From positions 1-54,904 of the IMG/VR virus record IMGVR_UViG_3300036846_000162: DNA of 54,904 bases. One strand, written 5' to 3'. This DNA comes from a virus. Each line of letters begins with the position of its first letter. Position 1 is the stretch's first letter. The position numbers were made by a program, and so were the translations under genes. The notes under the pieces are model-generated. The model did no database searches and was not told where the DNA came from. It saw only the letters and a list, made by a program, of their open reading frames with translations. This document shows, one piece after another, positions 26,969-35,840 of this stretch.

Positions 26969-27361
26969 TTATAGATAATCAAAAATAGGCGGAGTCTTTA
27001 GTACTTTAATTATAGTACCAGGTTCTAACCTATTAATACGTGGTTTTCCAAAACAGGGGATGAACTCATATATACAGTCATCATTTAGCCAACCTTGCTT
27101 GACCATCTCATCAGCTATAGTTTCTGTGGGAGCTGTAATATCCCAGTAGTTGTCTATGTTTCTGATGAATGTAAAATGGATAAAGTATGGTCTTGGTAAG
27201 TCCTTTACTGCTTCTCTAAAAGAGTCTCTATGCTCAGCCCATGCCATCATACTAGCCCTCTGCCATTTCTTAATGGATGGTGAGGAAACTAAGTTCCTCC
27301 CAGTCCATACTTTACCATTCTTTAGAGAGGGTACATTCCCTGGTATAAACCATTGTCTCAT
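26969..27361 (-). CDS. rusA: RusA-like Holliday-junction resolvase, 130 aa
   Basis: Family features are IPGNVPSLKNGK near the N-terminus, RNIDNYWD (D70, D74) and GWLNDDCIYEF (D94, D95), matching the acidic metal-binding residues of RusA nucleases. It cuts branched recombination intermediates and replication forks. It sits with polymerase, helicase and UDG genes in the replication block. The gene start overlaps the amidoligase-like gene end by 4 bp. Confidence 0.8.
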   Translation of the reverse strand: MRQWFIPGNVPSLKNGKVWTGRNLVSSPSIKKWQRASMMAWAEHRDSFREAVKDLPRPYFIHFTFIRNIDNYWDITAPTETIADEMVKQGWLNDDCIYEFIPCFGKPRINRLEPGTIIKVLKTPPIFDYL

Positions 27362-28137
27362 ATGATATGTTTTCTGTTACGTACAGTTATTTGTTCTTCT
27401 GCTGGTTTCTCATTAAGTTTCTCCATCTTCTGATGTATATCTGCTAACTTCCTACTTAGTCCATCTTTACTGTAAGATGCTAACGAATAGGGTAACTTCA
27501 AGTACCTAGTTACTACTCCAAAATCACATACCTCATATATAGGCTTCTTACAGTTGTGCAACTGTTCCTTTACATATCTAGTTATTGCATTGACATGCAT
27601 TATTCTATTAAGTAGTAGGCTATAGTCATAGGTCATTTCTCCTATTCTAAACTCAAATGTCTTTAGACCATTGAATTTGAGCCAACAATTAGTAGTTCCT
27701 ACAGTCCTATGATTATAGCTTCTTGTATATCCCCAGTTTTCTAATTCACTTAGTATATAGCTTTTCTCTCTTAAAGCCTCAACACATACCTGCTCAAAGC
27801 TAACATCAGTACAGTCTACATGATAATGTATTCCTGAACCCATATTCAGCTTGCAATTAACTCTTAACTGTCTAGATATAAGATATAAACATATGATTCC
27901 TCTTATTCCATTTGGTATTCTAAATCTCTGTTCATAGGCATCACATTGTACATCCATGATAAAAGGTATGCTAGTGAAGTTCTTTACATCATACATATCA
28001 CTTAGATGAGACTCTATCTCGAAACCAGTTGAATAGGGTATTAATCCATTGAGTAGGTCAAGTACCTCTCTTCTTTTTACTGTGGCTATAAGCAGGGGAT
28101 TCTCTAAGAACCCCTCTGCTTCTTTGTTAATCTCCAT
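27358..28137 (-). CDS. Amidoligase-family (COOH-NH2 ligase) protein, 259 aa
   Basis: The sequence shows GFEIES (38-43), GIHYHVD (102-108) and TFEFRIG (160-166), the three signatures of the amidoligase_2 branch of the glutamine-synthetase-like ligase fold, with Glu and His residues that bind Mg-ATP. Such enzymes attach amino groups or peptides to carboxylates, for example on peptide tags or cell-wall peptides. The substrate here is unknown and no partner peptidase gene was recognised next to it. Confidence 0.6.
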   Translation of the reverse strand: MEINKEAEGFLENPLLIATVKRREVLDLLNGLIPYSTGFEIESHLSDMYDVKNFTSIPFIMDVQCDAYEQRFRIPNGIRGIICLYLISRQLRVNCKLNMGSGIHYHVDCTDVSFEQVCVEALREKSYILSELENWGYTRSYNHRTVGTTNCWLKFNGLKTFEFRIGEMTYDYSLLLNRIMHVNAITRYVKEQLHNCKKPIYEVCDFGVVTRYLKLPYSLASYSKDGLSRKLADIHQKMEKLNEKPAEEQITVRNRKHII

Positions 28138-28148
28138 GGGCTTACATT

Positions 28149-28634
28149 TTAATGTTCTCCAGGTCTGCTGTAACCACTACTAACCGGCACTGCTCTTTGT
28201 TCCTTTTCTTCCACTCCTTTAAGCTTCTTAAGTAGAGCTTCTACTTCTGCTACTGTAAGATCCTCTGCTTTGATAGCTGCTTCAATATCACTGGCAACCA
28301 TCTTCCTTTCTTCTGCTGCTTTGGGTTCTTCTTTCTCTTTCTTCTTGGCGAGCTTCTTTAAACCTTTCTCCTGCATTTGGAGCTTGTCTTTCTCTTCTGC
28401 TTTCTTGGCAGCCTTAGGCGTTAGGATTTTGATAATCTGTTTCTTGGTAGCTTCGGAGTTCTTTAGATTGTAGGCAGCTACCTTCTGTTTAAGAGTTTCT
28501 ACAATCGTTTCATCTGTGATAGATGCTGATAGTGTTTCACCATCAATCTTCCCTATGAAGTTCTTCCCTACTTTCTTCAGGGAGATGCTGAATGGCTGTT
28601 TCGTAGCAGCCTTCTTCTGTGGCTTCTTGTCCAT
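28149..28634 (-). CDS. Lys/Glu-rich protein, possible rIIB-like partner, 161 aa
   Basis: Start chosen at ATG 28634 (MDKKPQKK). A longer ATG at 28712 would overlap the rIIA-like gene by 170 bp; the chosen start still overlaps it by 92 bp in another frame. The first ~70 residues look globular (FSISLKKVGKNFIGKIDGE, YNLKNSEATKKQIIKIL) and a charged helix follows. Adjacency to an rIIA-like gene and the N-terminal layout suggest the rIIB-like protein that pairs with rIIA in other phages; this is tentative. Confidence 0.5.
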   Translation of the reverse strand: MDKKPQKKAATKQPFSISLKKVGKNFIGKIDGETLSASITDETIVETLKQKVAAYNLKNSEATKKQIIKILTPKAAKKAEEKDKLQMQEKGLKKLAKKKEKEEPKAAEERKMVASDIEAAIKAEDLTVAEVEALLKKLKGVEEKEQRAVPVSSGYSRPGEH

Positions 28635-31008
28635 CTTGTGTTGTTTTAATTTGTGATTTATTAAACTGTCCAATATTCCTAGTAATGCGGATAGTCCTTC
28701 TTTTCCTTTCATATGCTAGTCTTTTAGATGTTTTCAAATAATACTGATTAAGGAGCCTTATTCCTGACTCCTTTACAAGCCTTAGTATGAGTAACCAATC
28801 ATCACTGTTCTCTATCCCAGGATACTGATGTAGTATTGGTATCTTGATATTATACTTTTCTTTGAAAGCTTCAACATCATCCATTAGTCTTGGTATCTTT
28901 GGTATCTTATCCATCCTCTCTTTGCTCATCCATTCATTCAATCTTCTAAAGTTAAGTTTGCCATACCATTTATCTTTGAGTCTGTCATGATCTTCTTTGT
29001 AACCCTTAAGAAACCTAGCCTTAATAGCATCATATACTCCATCTATAGCAATAGTCCTTGTAAATCTAGCTTTGAGATTAATCATAAACTTATGATTGTA
29101 GAAGTCAGACCAGTATATGATATTAGGATTCTGATGCTGAATACCTTTAAGAGCACTTTGAGCTACCTGTATTATCATAGGATTACCTACCTTACCATTC
29201 CTTCTAGCTCTTTTCTGTTCAGCTCTATTTGTATCATAGTAATATCTAATAGACCAACTCAACTTTATCAACTCTTCTTTGTCCTCTCTATAACCAAAGA
29301 TAATAAACTCCTTTGACTTTAACAATTTTAACTTCTTAATATCCTTACCAAATCCCGCACCTATATCTCTTACAAAGATCTGCTCATTAATCATCCTCTG
29401 ATAGCTTGCTGTCCTTTCATACTCTCTCCTCTTATACTCTGATACCCACTCTTTACTAGGCTTATAGCTTTCATAAGTACCCATTGATTTAAGCTTTACT
29501 TGCCTATCTATCTCTTTGATATACTGATATGCTATCCTAGCCTTATTATCTGAACCTTTTCCTTCTGTAAATCTTCCTGTCCTCAATCCTAGCATCCTAA
29601 ATATATCCCCCTTCAACTCAAAAGAAAACTTATCTGCCTTCTTGTCTCTACTAACCAAGTATATAGTAGCACTATAAGGATACCTTTCATTGATATACTG
29701 GTTAGTATACTGTGATAGATGACTAATGTCCTCTACTACCATGAAATTACCTCTAATAAAATCCTCTTCACTAAACTGTATTACATTCTTAGCCTTAGTA
29801 TTCCTTATTGCTCCATATGATAACATACCTACTATCTTCCACATGAAGAATAGATTCTCTGGATACTTTATTGGTAAATCTGCTAATGGGGCATATTTCA
29901 CACTCTTAGAAAATGCACTACCAGACCATAGATGTAACTGATGTCCTTTACTCTCATCAAATGCTATCTTTATAGTCTGAGTCTTATTTCTAAGAAAATG
30001 ATTTATGTTATCTATTATAGGATTCTGTAGGTCAAACTTCTCTTCTAACTCCTGCCTTAATAAGCCTATCCTTTCTTGTATCTTTTTAACATCTTCCTCT
30101 GTGTATCTCAAAGACTCTCTACTTGGAGTTACCTTAAGCTCACCTACCTCAAACTTTACTGCTATTGGTATACTAAGCATCTCAGTAGGTATCTTTACAA
30201 ACTTAGGATCTATGGTATACTTAACATTGCCTAAAGACACATGAATGTTGTTGTTGTACTGGTCTATATCAGACCTAAACTTAAAGTACTTTCCTTCATA
30301 TATGTCATAGTCATTATTAATACTACATCCAGAAAAGTACACATCATCGAAGTATGTTAACTGCTTTCTTAGCTCGTCCTTAAACTTGCTTATATCACTA
30401 GTATAGTTAATAATATTACCATCTTTAAACGTGTCCTTAATCTGTATCCTTATTATAGTACCATTATGCTCTTCTGTTGGCTCTCCTATTGGATATCTCT
30501 CATCATTAACATAATCATAGCCTTTGAGAGACTCTAGAGTAGGCTTTGTTTCTCCTTTATGATATAGATACTCATACTTCATACCGTCAAATACAGTATC
30601 AATGTAGAAGTAATCCTGATATGCAAGTGGAGTCTTGCTACCTAATCCAAATCCTCCTATCTGTTTATTATCTCCTCTCTTAGTAGAACTGAAATAGTTC
30701 ATATAGATGTTCAGCATCCTCTCTGGAGATATACCTACACCCTTATCAATGAACTCTATAAACCATCCTTCATCTGGCTTACTGAACATCTTTACTATCA
30801 CTGGGTCTGTGACACCTGCCTCTACATGTGAATCATGGCAGTTGCTTGTGATCTCCCTTATTAGAGAACCTATAGGATTAGAATAGAGCTGTGTAGAAAC
30901 AAACTCAAAGACAAAGGGCATACTGTCCTCTGCTATGCCTGCTTCTATGCCCTCTTCTGTATCTCCTATGTTCTCTATATCTAATGTCTTTAGTTTCTCT
31001 AGTATCAT
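28543..31008 (-). CDS. rIIA: rIIA-like GHKL ATPase, 821 aa
   Basis: The Bergerat ATP-binding fold is clear: N-box REITSNCHD (51-59), G1 DKGVGI (88-93), G2 lid GGFGLGSKT (118-126). This fold is shared by T4 rIIA, HSP90, MutL and GyrB; rIIA-like proteins of about this size are conserved in crAss-like phages. In T4, rIIA/B helps exclude other phages and affects membrane energetics; here the partner could be the downstream Lys-rich gene. A basic segment is followed by an acidic C-terminus that overlaps the next gene. Confidence 0.8.
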   Translation of the reverse strand: MILEKLKTLDIENIGDTEEGIEAGIAEDSMPFVFEFVSTQLYSNPIGSLIREITSNCHDSHVEAGVTDPVIVKMFSKPDEGWFIEFIDKGVGISPERMLNIYMNYFSSTKRGDNKQIGGFGLGSKTPLAYQDYFYIDTVFDGMKYEYLYHKGETKPTLESLKGYDYVNDERYPIGEPTEEHNGTIIRIQIKDTFKDGNIINYTSDISKFKDELRKQLTYFDDVYFSGCSINNDYDIYEGKYFKFRSDIDQYNNNIHVSLGNVKYTIDPKFVKIPTEMLSIPIAVKFEVGELKVTPSRESLRYTEEDVKKIQERIGLLRQELEEKFDLQNPIIDNINHFLRNKTQTIKIAFDESKGHQLHLWSGSAFSKSVKYAPLADLPIKYPENLFFMWKIVGMLSYGAIRNTKAKNVIQFSEEDFIRGNFMVVEDISHLSQYTNQYINERYPYSATIYLVSRDKKADKFSFELKGDIFRMLGLRTGRFTEGKGSDNKARIAYQYIKEIDRQVKLKSMGTYESYKPSKEWVSEYKRREYERTASYQRMINEQIFVRDIGAGFGKDIKKLKLLKSKEFIIFGYREDKEELIKLSWSIRYYYDTNRAEQKRARRNGKVGNPMIIQVAQSALKGIQHQNPNIIYWSDFYNHKFMINLKARFTRTIAIDGVYDAIKARFLKGYKEDHDRLKDKWYGKLNFRRLNEWMSKERMDKIPKIPRLMDDVEAFKEKYNIKIPILHQYPGIENSDDWLLILRLVKESGIRLLNQYYLKTSKRLAYERKRRTIRITRNIGQFNKSQIKTTQDGQEATEEGCYETAIQHLPEESREELHRED

Positions 31009-31289
31009 TTGTCCTCCTTCTTGTAATTATTGAATACATAAGTTAGTGCTACTACCAAATCAGTCTTTGGAAAGTCTCTTTCGTATCTCTTCTCTATCTC
31101 CCTAGCCATCTTAATTCTACCAGTACGCATACACTTACAGTATACTCTTAGTGCCTTTACACCTATTCTATGTCTTTCTACTGTATCTGCATACTCCATC
31201 ATCTCTACTAGTAGGCTTGTGTCTATTATCTTTCCTCTGTTTTCTGCTTGACTGAGCCACTCTCTAATAGCCTTTTCAAATGCATTCAT
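31005..31289 (-). CDS. Hypothetical protein, 94 aa
   Basis: Starts at ATG 31289, overlapping the UDG stop (TAATG); the frame can also open with GTG two codons earlier. A helical, basic protein (AFEKAIREWLSQAENRG...). Function unknown; coupling to UDG suggests co-expression. Confidence 0.65.
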   Translation of the reverse strand: MNAFEKAIREWLSQAENRGKIIDTSLLVEMMEYADTVERHRIGVKALRVYCKCMRTGRIKMAREIEKRYERDFPKTDLVVALTYVFNNYKKEDK

Positions 31290-32035
31290 TACCACTCAAT
31301 TTTAGATTGTTTTTTAAATCCTAGTATGTCGTTGGCTATATTGAAGTGATTGCAGCCTGTGAATTTATACTCACTTCCTGGTCTTGTCTCAGCAGCAGGA
31401 TGATTGGCTTCAAGGATATAGTTATACTCTAGTCCTTTGTAGTCTCTGTTCCATTTGTAATAAGCATTGATATAACCTATAAATCCCTTAGCCTTACCAC
31501 CCCACATCATCCATATAGGCTTTGGTCCTATAGATATAGACTTCACTACAATCCTTGTAAAGAATCTCCACATATCTGCATGTGAATTAGCCTCTCCTGC
31601 CTTTACAGTTAAGGCAGCATTTAGGAGGAATACTCCCTGGTCTGCCCAATGCTGTAACGTTCTCCAGTTATAATCTGGATACTTCTCCCTAAAATTTGTA
31701 ATATACTTATTGAGATCTGCATTGTCCATTCCTTTGAATACTTCCTTCTTAATTATCTTTAGGGATGGTGGCTCGGCTATCTCCTTATTGACTGCAAATG
31801 AAAACCCATTAGCCTGACCATGATTACTATACGGGTCTTGCCCTAATATTACTACTTTAATATCCTCCATAGGCATAGAGAATGCTCTAAAGACATTATT
31901 AGCCTCTGGATAATACCTTATGAATGGTAGTACCTTAGTCTTTAGTAGCTCCATCTTTGGGTCTACAAATGCAGACTCTAGGCTATCATACCAAGACGAG
32001 TGTATCGCTTTTGGAAACTTCACTGTTGTTATCAT
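31289..32035 (-). CDS. ung: Uracil-DNA glycosylase, family 1
   Basis: Family-1 UDG signatures: VVILGQDPY (61-69, catalytic D67), FLLNAALTV (136-144) and NHPAAE (211-216) in the DNA-intercalating loop position (usually HPSPLS). The enzyme removes uracil from DNA to start base-excision repair. GQDPY is normally followed by H; here it is S. A GGAGG site precedes the ATG. Its presence argues that this phage does not use uracil-DNA. Confidence 0.88.
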   Translation of the reverse strand: MITTVKFPKAIHSSWYDSLESAFVDPKMELLKTKVLPFIRYYPEANNVFRAFSMPMEDIKVVILGQDPYSNHGQANGFSFAVNKEIAEPPSLKIIKKEVFKGMDNADLNKYITNFREKYPDYNWRTLQHWADQGVFLLNAALTVKAGEANSHADMWRFFTRIVVKSISIGPKPIWMMWGGKAKGFIGYINAYYKWNRDYKGLEYNYILEANHPAAETRPGSEYKFTGCNHFNIANDILGFKKQSKIEW

Positions 32036-32495
32036 TGTTACCTCCTTGTTTACGTAATTGAACTAATGGTATTGTAGTTGTCATACACTTACAATGCTTA
32101 CACCAGACTGACTGATCGTCATACTCTACAGTCTGGTCTGTCTTACCTGTGTTTATACCTACCCACTCAAGCATAAATACTTCATCAGTAAGGCACTTAG
32201 TACATACTACCCAATTCTTGAACTCTGATAGTAGATGCCATCCATCAGGTGTGAGTACATGGAAAGTACCTGTATTATCAATCCCAAAATCACCTTCTTC
32301 CTGCTCGACTTCAGGTAGTACTTTATCCCACTTATCGAGGAGTTCTTTAAACTCCTCTTCTGTTAGTAATTTCTTCTCAGAGAAAGGTACAGGTATCATA
32401 CTTATTACTGCTACCACACCTTCTCTAATCTTACTAAGGTCTGCTGCTCTAGCTATTGAAGCTATCATTTGTATTGGTCTCATTTCGATATTCAT
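31986..32495 (-). CDS. Zinc-ribbon hypothetical protein, 169 aa
   Basis: CTKC and CKHC pairs ~37 residues apart near residues 98 and 135 suggest a zinc ribbon in the C-terminal half; the N-terminus is helical and acidic (LLTEEEFKELLDKW). Its 3' end overlaps UDG by 50 bp. It lies between primase and UDG, so a replication role is possible but unproven. Confidence 0.6.
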   Translation of the reverse strand: MNIEMRPIQMIASIARAADLSKIREGVVAVISMIPVPFSEKKLLTEEEFKELLDKWDKVLPEVEQEEGDFGIDNTGTFHVLTPDGWHLLSEFKNWVVCTKCLTDEVFMLEWVGINTGKTDQTVEYDDQSVWCKHCKCMTTTIPLVQLRKQGGNNDNNSEVSKSDTLVLV

Positions 32496-33490
32496 ATCTC
32501 TAACTGATTTAAAAGTTTTAAAGTATCTTGTCTTCCCTCTTTTGGTAAGAAATCTCCTAAGTCTTTTAACCTATATTTGATTGGTATGTTTACTATCCTA
32601 GCTTTACCCCACTCTATATCGTCTAGCACCTTCATTAACTTGACAGCCAACTTTATCCCCATTTCATCATTATCAAAGAATATCACTATCTCCTTAAACC
32701 TAACACATAGGTCTACAAGTATCGCTTTCGAGGGTATTATGTTCTCTGATGGTAGCCATATTGTATTAGGTCTCTCTAGATTACGAAGTATCCTATGATC
32801 TTTGTATGCCTTAGCAATTATCAATCTATCTCCACTACTGATATTATTAATATTACCTACATGGTCCACTGTACAGTTAGTAATAAACTTATACTGTGCA
32901 TTATATGGTTGATATAGCTTTACAGCATTACCAAAGTCTATTGCATAACATATTGTTTGAGGTCTAAATGAAGATACCTTACTTGTCTTATAGTTATGGA
33001 TTATCACTCTACTGGCTGGTGCTACCCTATCCTCTTTTAGCTGTTCCTCTGTTATACTGCATAGATTCCAAAATCTCTTATCCTTAACTCCGAACTTCCT
33101 AGTTTGGTAATATATCTCTGTCCTCTTTACTGGCTCACCAGTGAACTCAAAAGAAATAGGTATTGGGGAATAGTCATTTCCATTCTTAGATAACCCGAAT
33201 GCATCACATATCATTGTAAGTACTGATTGTAGACTGGCTCCGTGAGTATCCATAGCCAACTTAAAGCATGACCTATGTGTTGGCGTATCTCCAAAGTCTA
33301 CAAATAACATATCTCCATTGGCTAGCGTATCTATTCTGCATCCTGGCTGTCTGTCCTTTCTTATTGGTGACCTATATCTTCTACCTTCTTCTATCTTCTC
33401 TCCTAGTATCCATTCAAATATCTGTTGTTGACTTACTTTCTGTAGAACTTGTTGAGGGGTTAGTTCTACATATTCGTAATATCCATACAT
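32492..33490 (-). CDS. Primase with TOPRIM domain, 332 aa
   Basis: The C-terminal half carries a TOPRIM fold: GDRLIIAKAYKD (220-231) in the first motif position and IVIFFDNDEMG (268-278), the DxD metal site that drives primer synthesis. A basic, beta-rich N-terminal region contains RYRSPIRKDRQPGC, as in phage primases, although no full zinc knuckle is visible. Probably works with the DnaB-like helicase encoded upstream. Confidence 0.78.
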   Translation of the reverse strand: MYGYYEYVELTPQQVLQKVSQQQIFEWILGEKIEEGRRYRSPIRKDRQPGCRIDTLANGDMLFVDFGDTPTHRSCFKLAMDTHGASLQSVLTMICDAFGLSKNGNDYSPIPISFEFTGEPVKRTEIYYQTRKFGVKDKRFWNLCSITEEQLKEDRVAPASRVIIHNYKTSKVSSFRPQTICYAIDFGNAVKLYQPYNAQYKFITNCTVDHVGNINNISSGDRLIIAKAYKDHRILRNLERPNTIWLPSENIIPSKAILVDLCVRFKEIVIFFDNDEMGIKLAVKLMKVLDDIEWGKARIVNIPIKYRLKDLGDFLPKEGRQDTLKLLNQLEI

Positions 33491-33503
33491 TGCTGATTAA
33501 TTT

Positions 33504-33541
33504 AAAAAAATAGGGGTAGCACGCTGAAATGCTACCCCCTA
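33504..33541 (-). terminator. Intrinsic terminator after the candidate SSB gene
   Basis: On the minus strand GGGGTAGCA pairs with TGCTACCCC around a short loop and is followed by ATTTTTTT. It ends the transcript of the 33575-34456 gene. Confidence 0.8.
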
Positions 33542-33574
33542 AGCCAACCTATTTAACTAAAACAAAAAACTATA

Positions 33575-34456
33575 TTACCATGCTGATGATTCAGGCTCTG
33601 CTGTGGGTGTAGCTGTACCTTCTGCTACTGTACCATTACCTGCTGCCTTATTCATAGCCTCTGCTCCAGCTTCATCTGTATCATCTTCAGGAGTTTCCGG
33701 CTTAACTTCCTGACCTTCAGCATTAGTTCTCCTTGCAAATGCACTGGACATAAACCATCCACTCCTTGCAAATGGATGCTCAATCTCCTTGCCTTCTGCT
33801 GTCATTACTGGATGTTCTTCATCCCCTTCTCCTTCTACCTTAATATACCATAGAGCCTTTGTTACACTCTCTGATGGATCTGCTACTCTCTGTTCTTTCC
33901 ATGTTCCTTCCTGGTGCTTACATAACCATCTTGCATGTTTCATACTTCTTGGTATTTCAAGATAGGTAATGTTCTTACCTGTACTTGGTTGCCATTGATA
34001 CTGAAGAAATATGTCCAACTCAACCTTACTGGAATTTGCCGGTAGTAAACTCTTTGCTGCTACTATATACTGCTTAAAGTTAGCAAAAGGTCTTGAGAGT
34101 GCAGCCTTGATACCCTCAATATCCTCGCTATAACAATGTAACACATGAGTTATCATTGCTCCTATTGCCTTTATCCCTTCATTATAGCCTTTAACATACT
34201 CGGCACTGGCTGTATCTGTGATCTCCTTCCTGTTCTTATCGAATACTTTATTAACAGGATATATACGCAGGTTCCTTTCTGTACCTGCAATGTTAAACTT
34301 TAAGTCTAATGCTTCTCCTTCTGAATTATCCTTACCTGCATTTGGATTAAACTCGAACCCTACCAGATAGGTATTGCTGTTGAGTCCAAAATGTAGATTA
34401 AATGGTCTTACATCATCTGATGCATAACCATAGCCCATCTTTGCTTCGTCTGCCAT
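33575..34456 (-). CDS. Candidate single-stranded-DNA-binding protein, 293 aa
   Basis: A soluble protein with a long beta-rich core, then an acidic tail (PETPEDDTDEAGAEA) that ends in ESSAW. An acidic tail with a final aromatic residue is a hallmark of phage SSBs such as T7 gp2.5, which use it to contact polymerase and helicase. Context supports this: it sits beside primase, Sak4-like and DnaB-like genes and has its own terminator, as expected for an abundant protein. No fold was proven; the OB domain is inferred. Confidence 0.5.
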   Translation of the reverse strand: MADEAKMGYGYASDDVRPFNLHFGLNSNTYLVGFEFNPNAGKDNSEGEALDLKFNIAGTERNLRIYPVNKVFDKNRKEITDTASAEYVKGYNEGIKAIGAMITHVLHCYSEDIEGIKAALSRPFANFKQYIVAAKSLLPANSSKVELDIFLQYQWQPSTGKNITYLEIPRSMKHARWLCKHQEGTWKEQRVADPSESVTKALWYIKVEGEGDEEHPVMTAEGKEIEHPFARSGWFMSSAFARRTNAEGQEVKPETPEDDTDEAGAEAMNKAAGNGTVAEGTATPTAEPESSAW

Positions 34457-34507
34457 AGATTACTAGTTTTAATTGGTTTTTAATGATTGTTGTTTATGTA
34501 TATACAA

Positions 34508-34546
34508 TAAAAAAGAGTAGTGCTATTAAATATATACTACTCTTCC
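34508..34546 (-). terminator. Intrinsic terminator after the HTH gene
   Basis: The minus-strand stem AAGAGTAGT/ACTACTCTT has a 14-nt loop and is followed by TTTTTATTG. Confidence 0.75.
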
Positions 34547-34562
34547 TTACGAATTAATTCAA

Positions 34563-34994
34563 CTATTCCCAAACTGTTGAAACAGGTTGTGGTTCCGCGT
34601 GAGCTGCTTGAGCCTCAACTACACTACCGTTGGTAGCTGGTGCTTCAGACTGATTAACAGCCCCATGTGAGCCTTCTGCTTCAGCATTATCTTTCTTCTC
34701 CTTCTTCACAGGAGGTACGTAGGTTGGTATATCATCACCACCCTCGTCAACAATGTTAAAGGCGTTAGATGCCTGTTTGGTAGTCTTTTTACCCTTCAAT
34801 TTGGGATGGTCAAACAATGCCTTTGTTTGTGGCTGATTTAGACCATAATGATCTCCTATCTGCTTCCTGGTCTTACCTTCCTCCATCATGACGAGTATAT
34901 CAGGTATGCTTACAGGTACGCTTTCCTTCGGTCCGTAATTTCTTTTTACTTTGGTAGTGCCTTCTGCTACTCCTTTATTTGTTTGTTCTGACAT
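34563..34994 (-). CDS. HTH-domain protein with disordered acidic tail, 143 aa
   Basis: Residues ~29-60 (IPDILVMMEEGKTRKQIGDH...) look like a helix-turn-helix DNA-binding domain. The C-terminal half is Pro/Ala/Glu-rich and ends in VSTVWE, like the aromatic tails of the SSB candidate and SF2 helicase. It may be a transcription or replication regulator. A terminator follows it. Confidence 0.6.
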   Translation of the reverse strand: MSEQTNKGVAEGTTKVKRNYGPKESVPVSIPDILVMMEEGKTRKQIGDHYGLNQPQTKALFDHPKLKGKKTTKQASNAFNIVDEGGDDIPTYVPPVKKEKKDNAEAEGSHGAVNQSEAPATNGSVVEAQAAHAEPQPVSTVWE

Positions 34995-35069
34995 AAAAAC
35001 TATTTTTTGTGGTTATTGAATAAAAATTTACATTGCAAATATAGCATAATCTATGCCTAATTCCAAATT

Positions 35070-35840
35070 TTATTGTGAATTTGTTTCACTTTTTTCTTCT
35101 ATACCCAAACCGAGATAATACTTATCCACTTTGCGGATTACAAACCCCATATCATTTGGGATATAAAGCTCCTCAAAAATGTCATAAGACTTCGCAGTAC
35201 TGTAAACCCCATCATCATTTGTAACGAACTGTTTAACGGCTCTTTTTTGCACATGGTCGTACTCGCTTTTGCCAACTAAGACAACATCAAATTTACCTTC
35301 TGGTGTTATATAATTGTTAACCATAGTACCTGTTGTTTTAAACCTATATCCCTTCCTTCCATCTGCCTTATCATACTCTTCTCCGTGAGCCATCATTATG
35401 AAGTTCTTCTCCTTTGGCATCCTTGCTATACCTTCAAATATCTTCCCCATATCATAGCCTATCTTCTTTGGTGCATCCCACCCCGCTGATAGAGCTTTGG
35501 ACATATAATAATCCTGCATGATATAGTTAGTATCATCTAGTACTATATTATGAATCATCTTAACGGTTGCTAACAGACTTATTGCATGTACTATTAACTT
35601 AGGATCATTGGTCATTATCCTTCTATAGTCCTTTAACTCCTTTGCTGTTGTACTGCCTGAAAATGTTGTCATGGTATTGAATATCTTATCGCTTTCAAGA
35701 CCACCTGGTAGATTCTTTGCAGTTGCGCTTATCAAGTACGTGTTAGTCGGGTCTAACCCTTCTATTTTTAGCTTCTCACTCTTGATAATACTACTGGTCT
35801 TACCAAAACCACTCTCTGCTACTACTAATATTGATGCCAT
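35070..35840 (-). CDS. Sak4-like RecA-fold ATPase, 256 aa
   Basis: Walker A AESGFGKT (8-15) follows a hydrophobic strand at the very N-terminus; Walker B MIHNIVLDD ends near residue 103. This size and layout match Sak4-type single-strand annealing/RecA-like ATPases, which help recombination with the SSB. It overlaps the helicase gene by 1 bp. Sak4 is the best fit; a generic AAA ATPase is the alternative. Confidence 0.7.
   Translation of the reverse strand: MASILVVAESGFGKTSSIIKSEKLKIEGLDPTNTYLISATAKNLPGGLESDKIFNTMTTFSGSTTAKELKDYRRIMTNDPKLIVHAISLLATVKMIHNIVLDDTNYIMQDYYMSKALSAGWDAPKKIGYDMGKIFEGIARMPKEKNFIMMAHGEEYDKADGRKGYRFKTTGTMVNNYITPEGKFDVVLVGKSEYDHVQKRAVKQFVTNDDGVYSTAKSYDIFEELYIPNDMGFVIRKVDKYYLGLGIEEKSETNSQ

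Noticed and set aside
28635-28712. Longer start of the Lys-rich rIIB-like gene
   Set aside because: It would enlarge an already large overlap with the rIIA-like gene; the internal ATG gives a better domain start.
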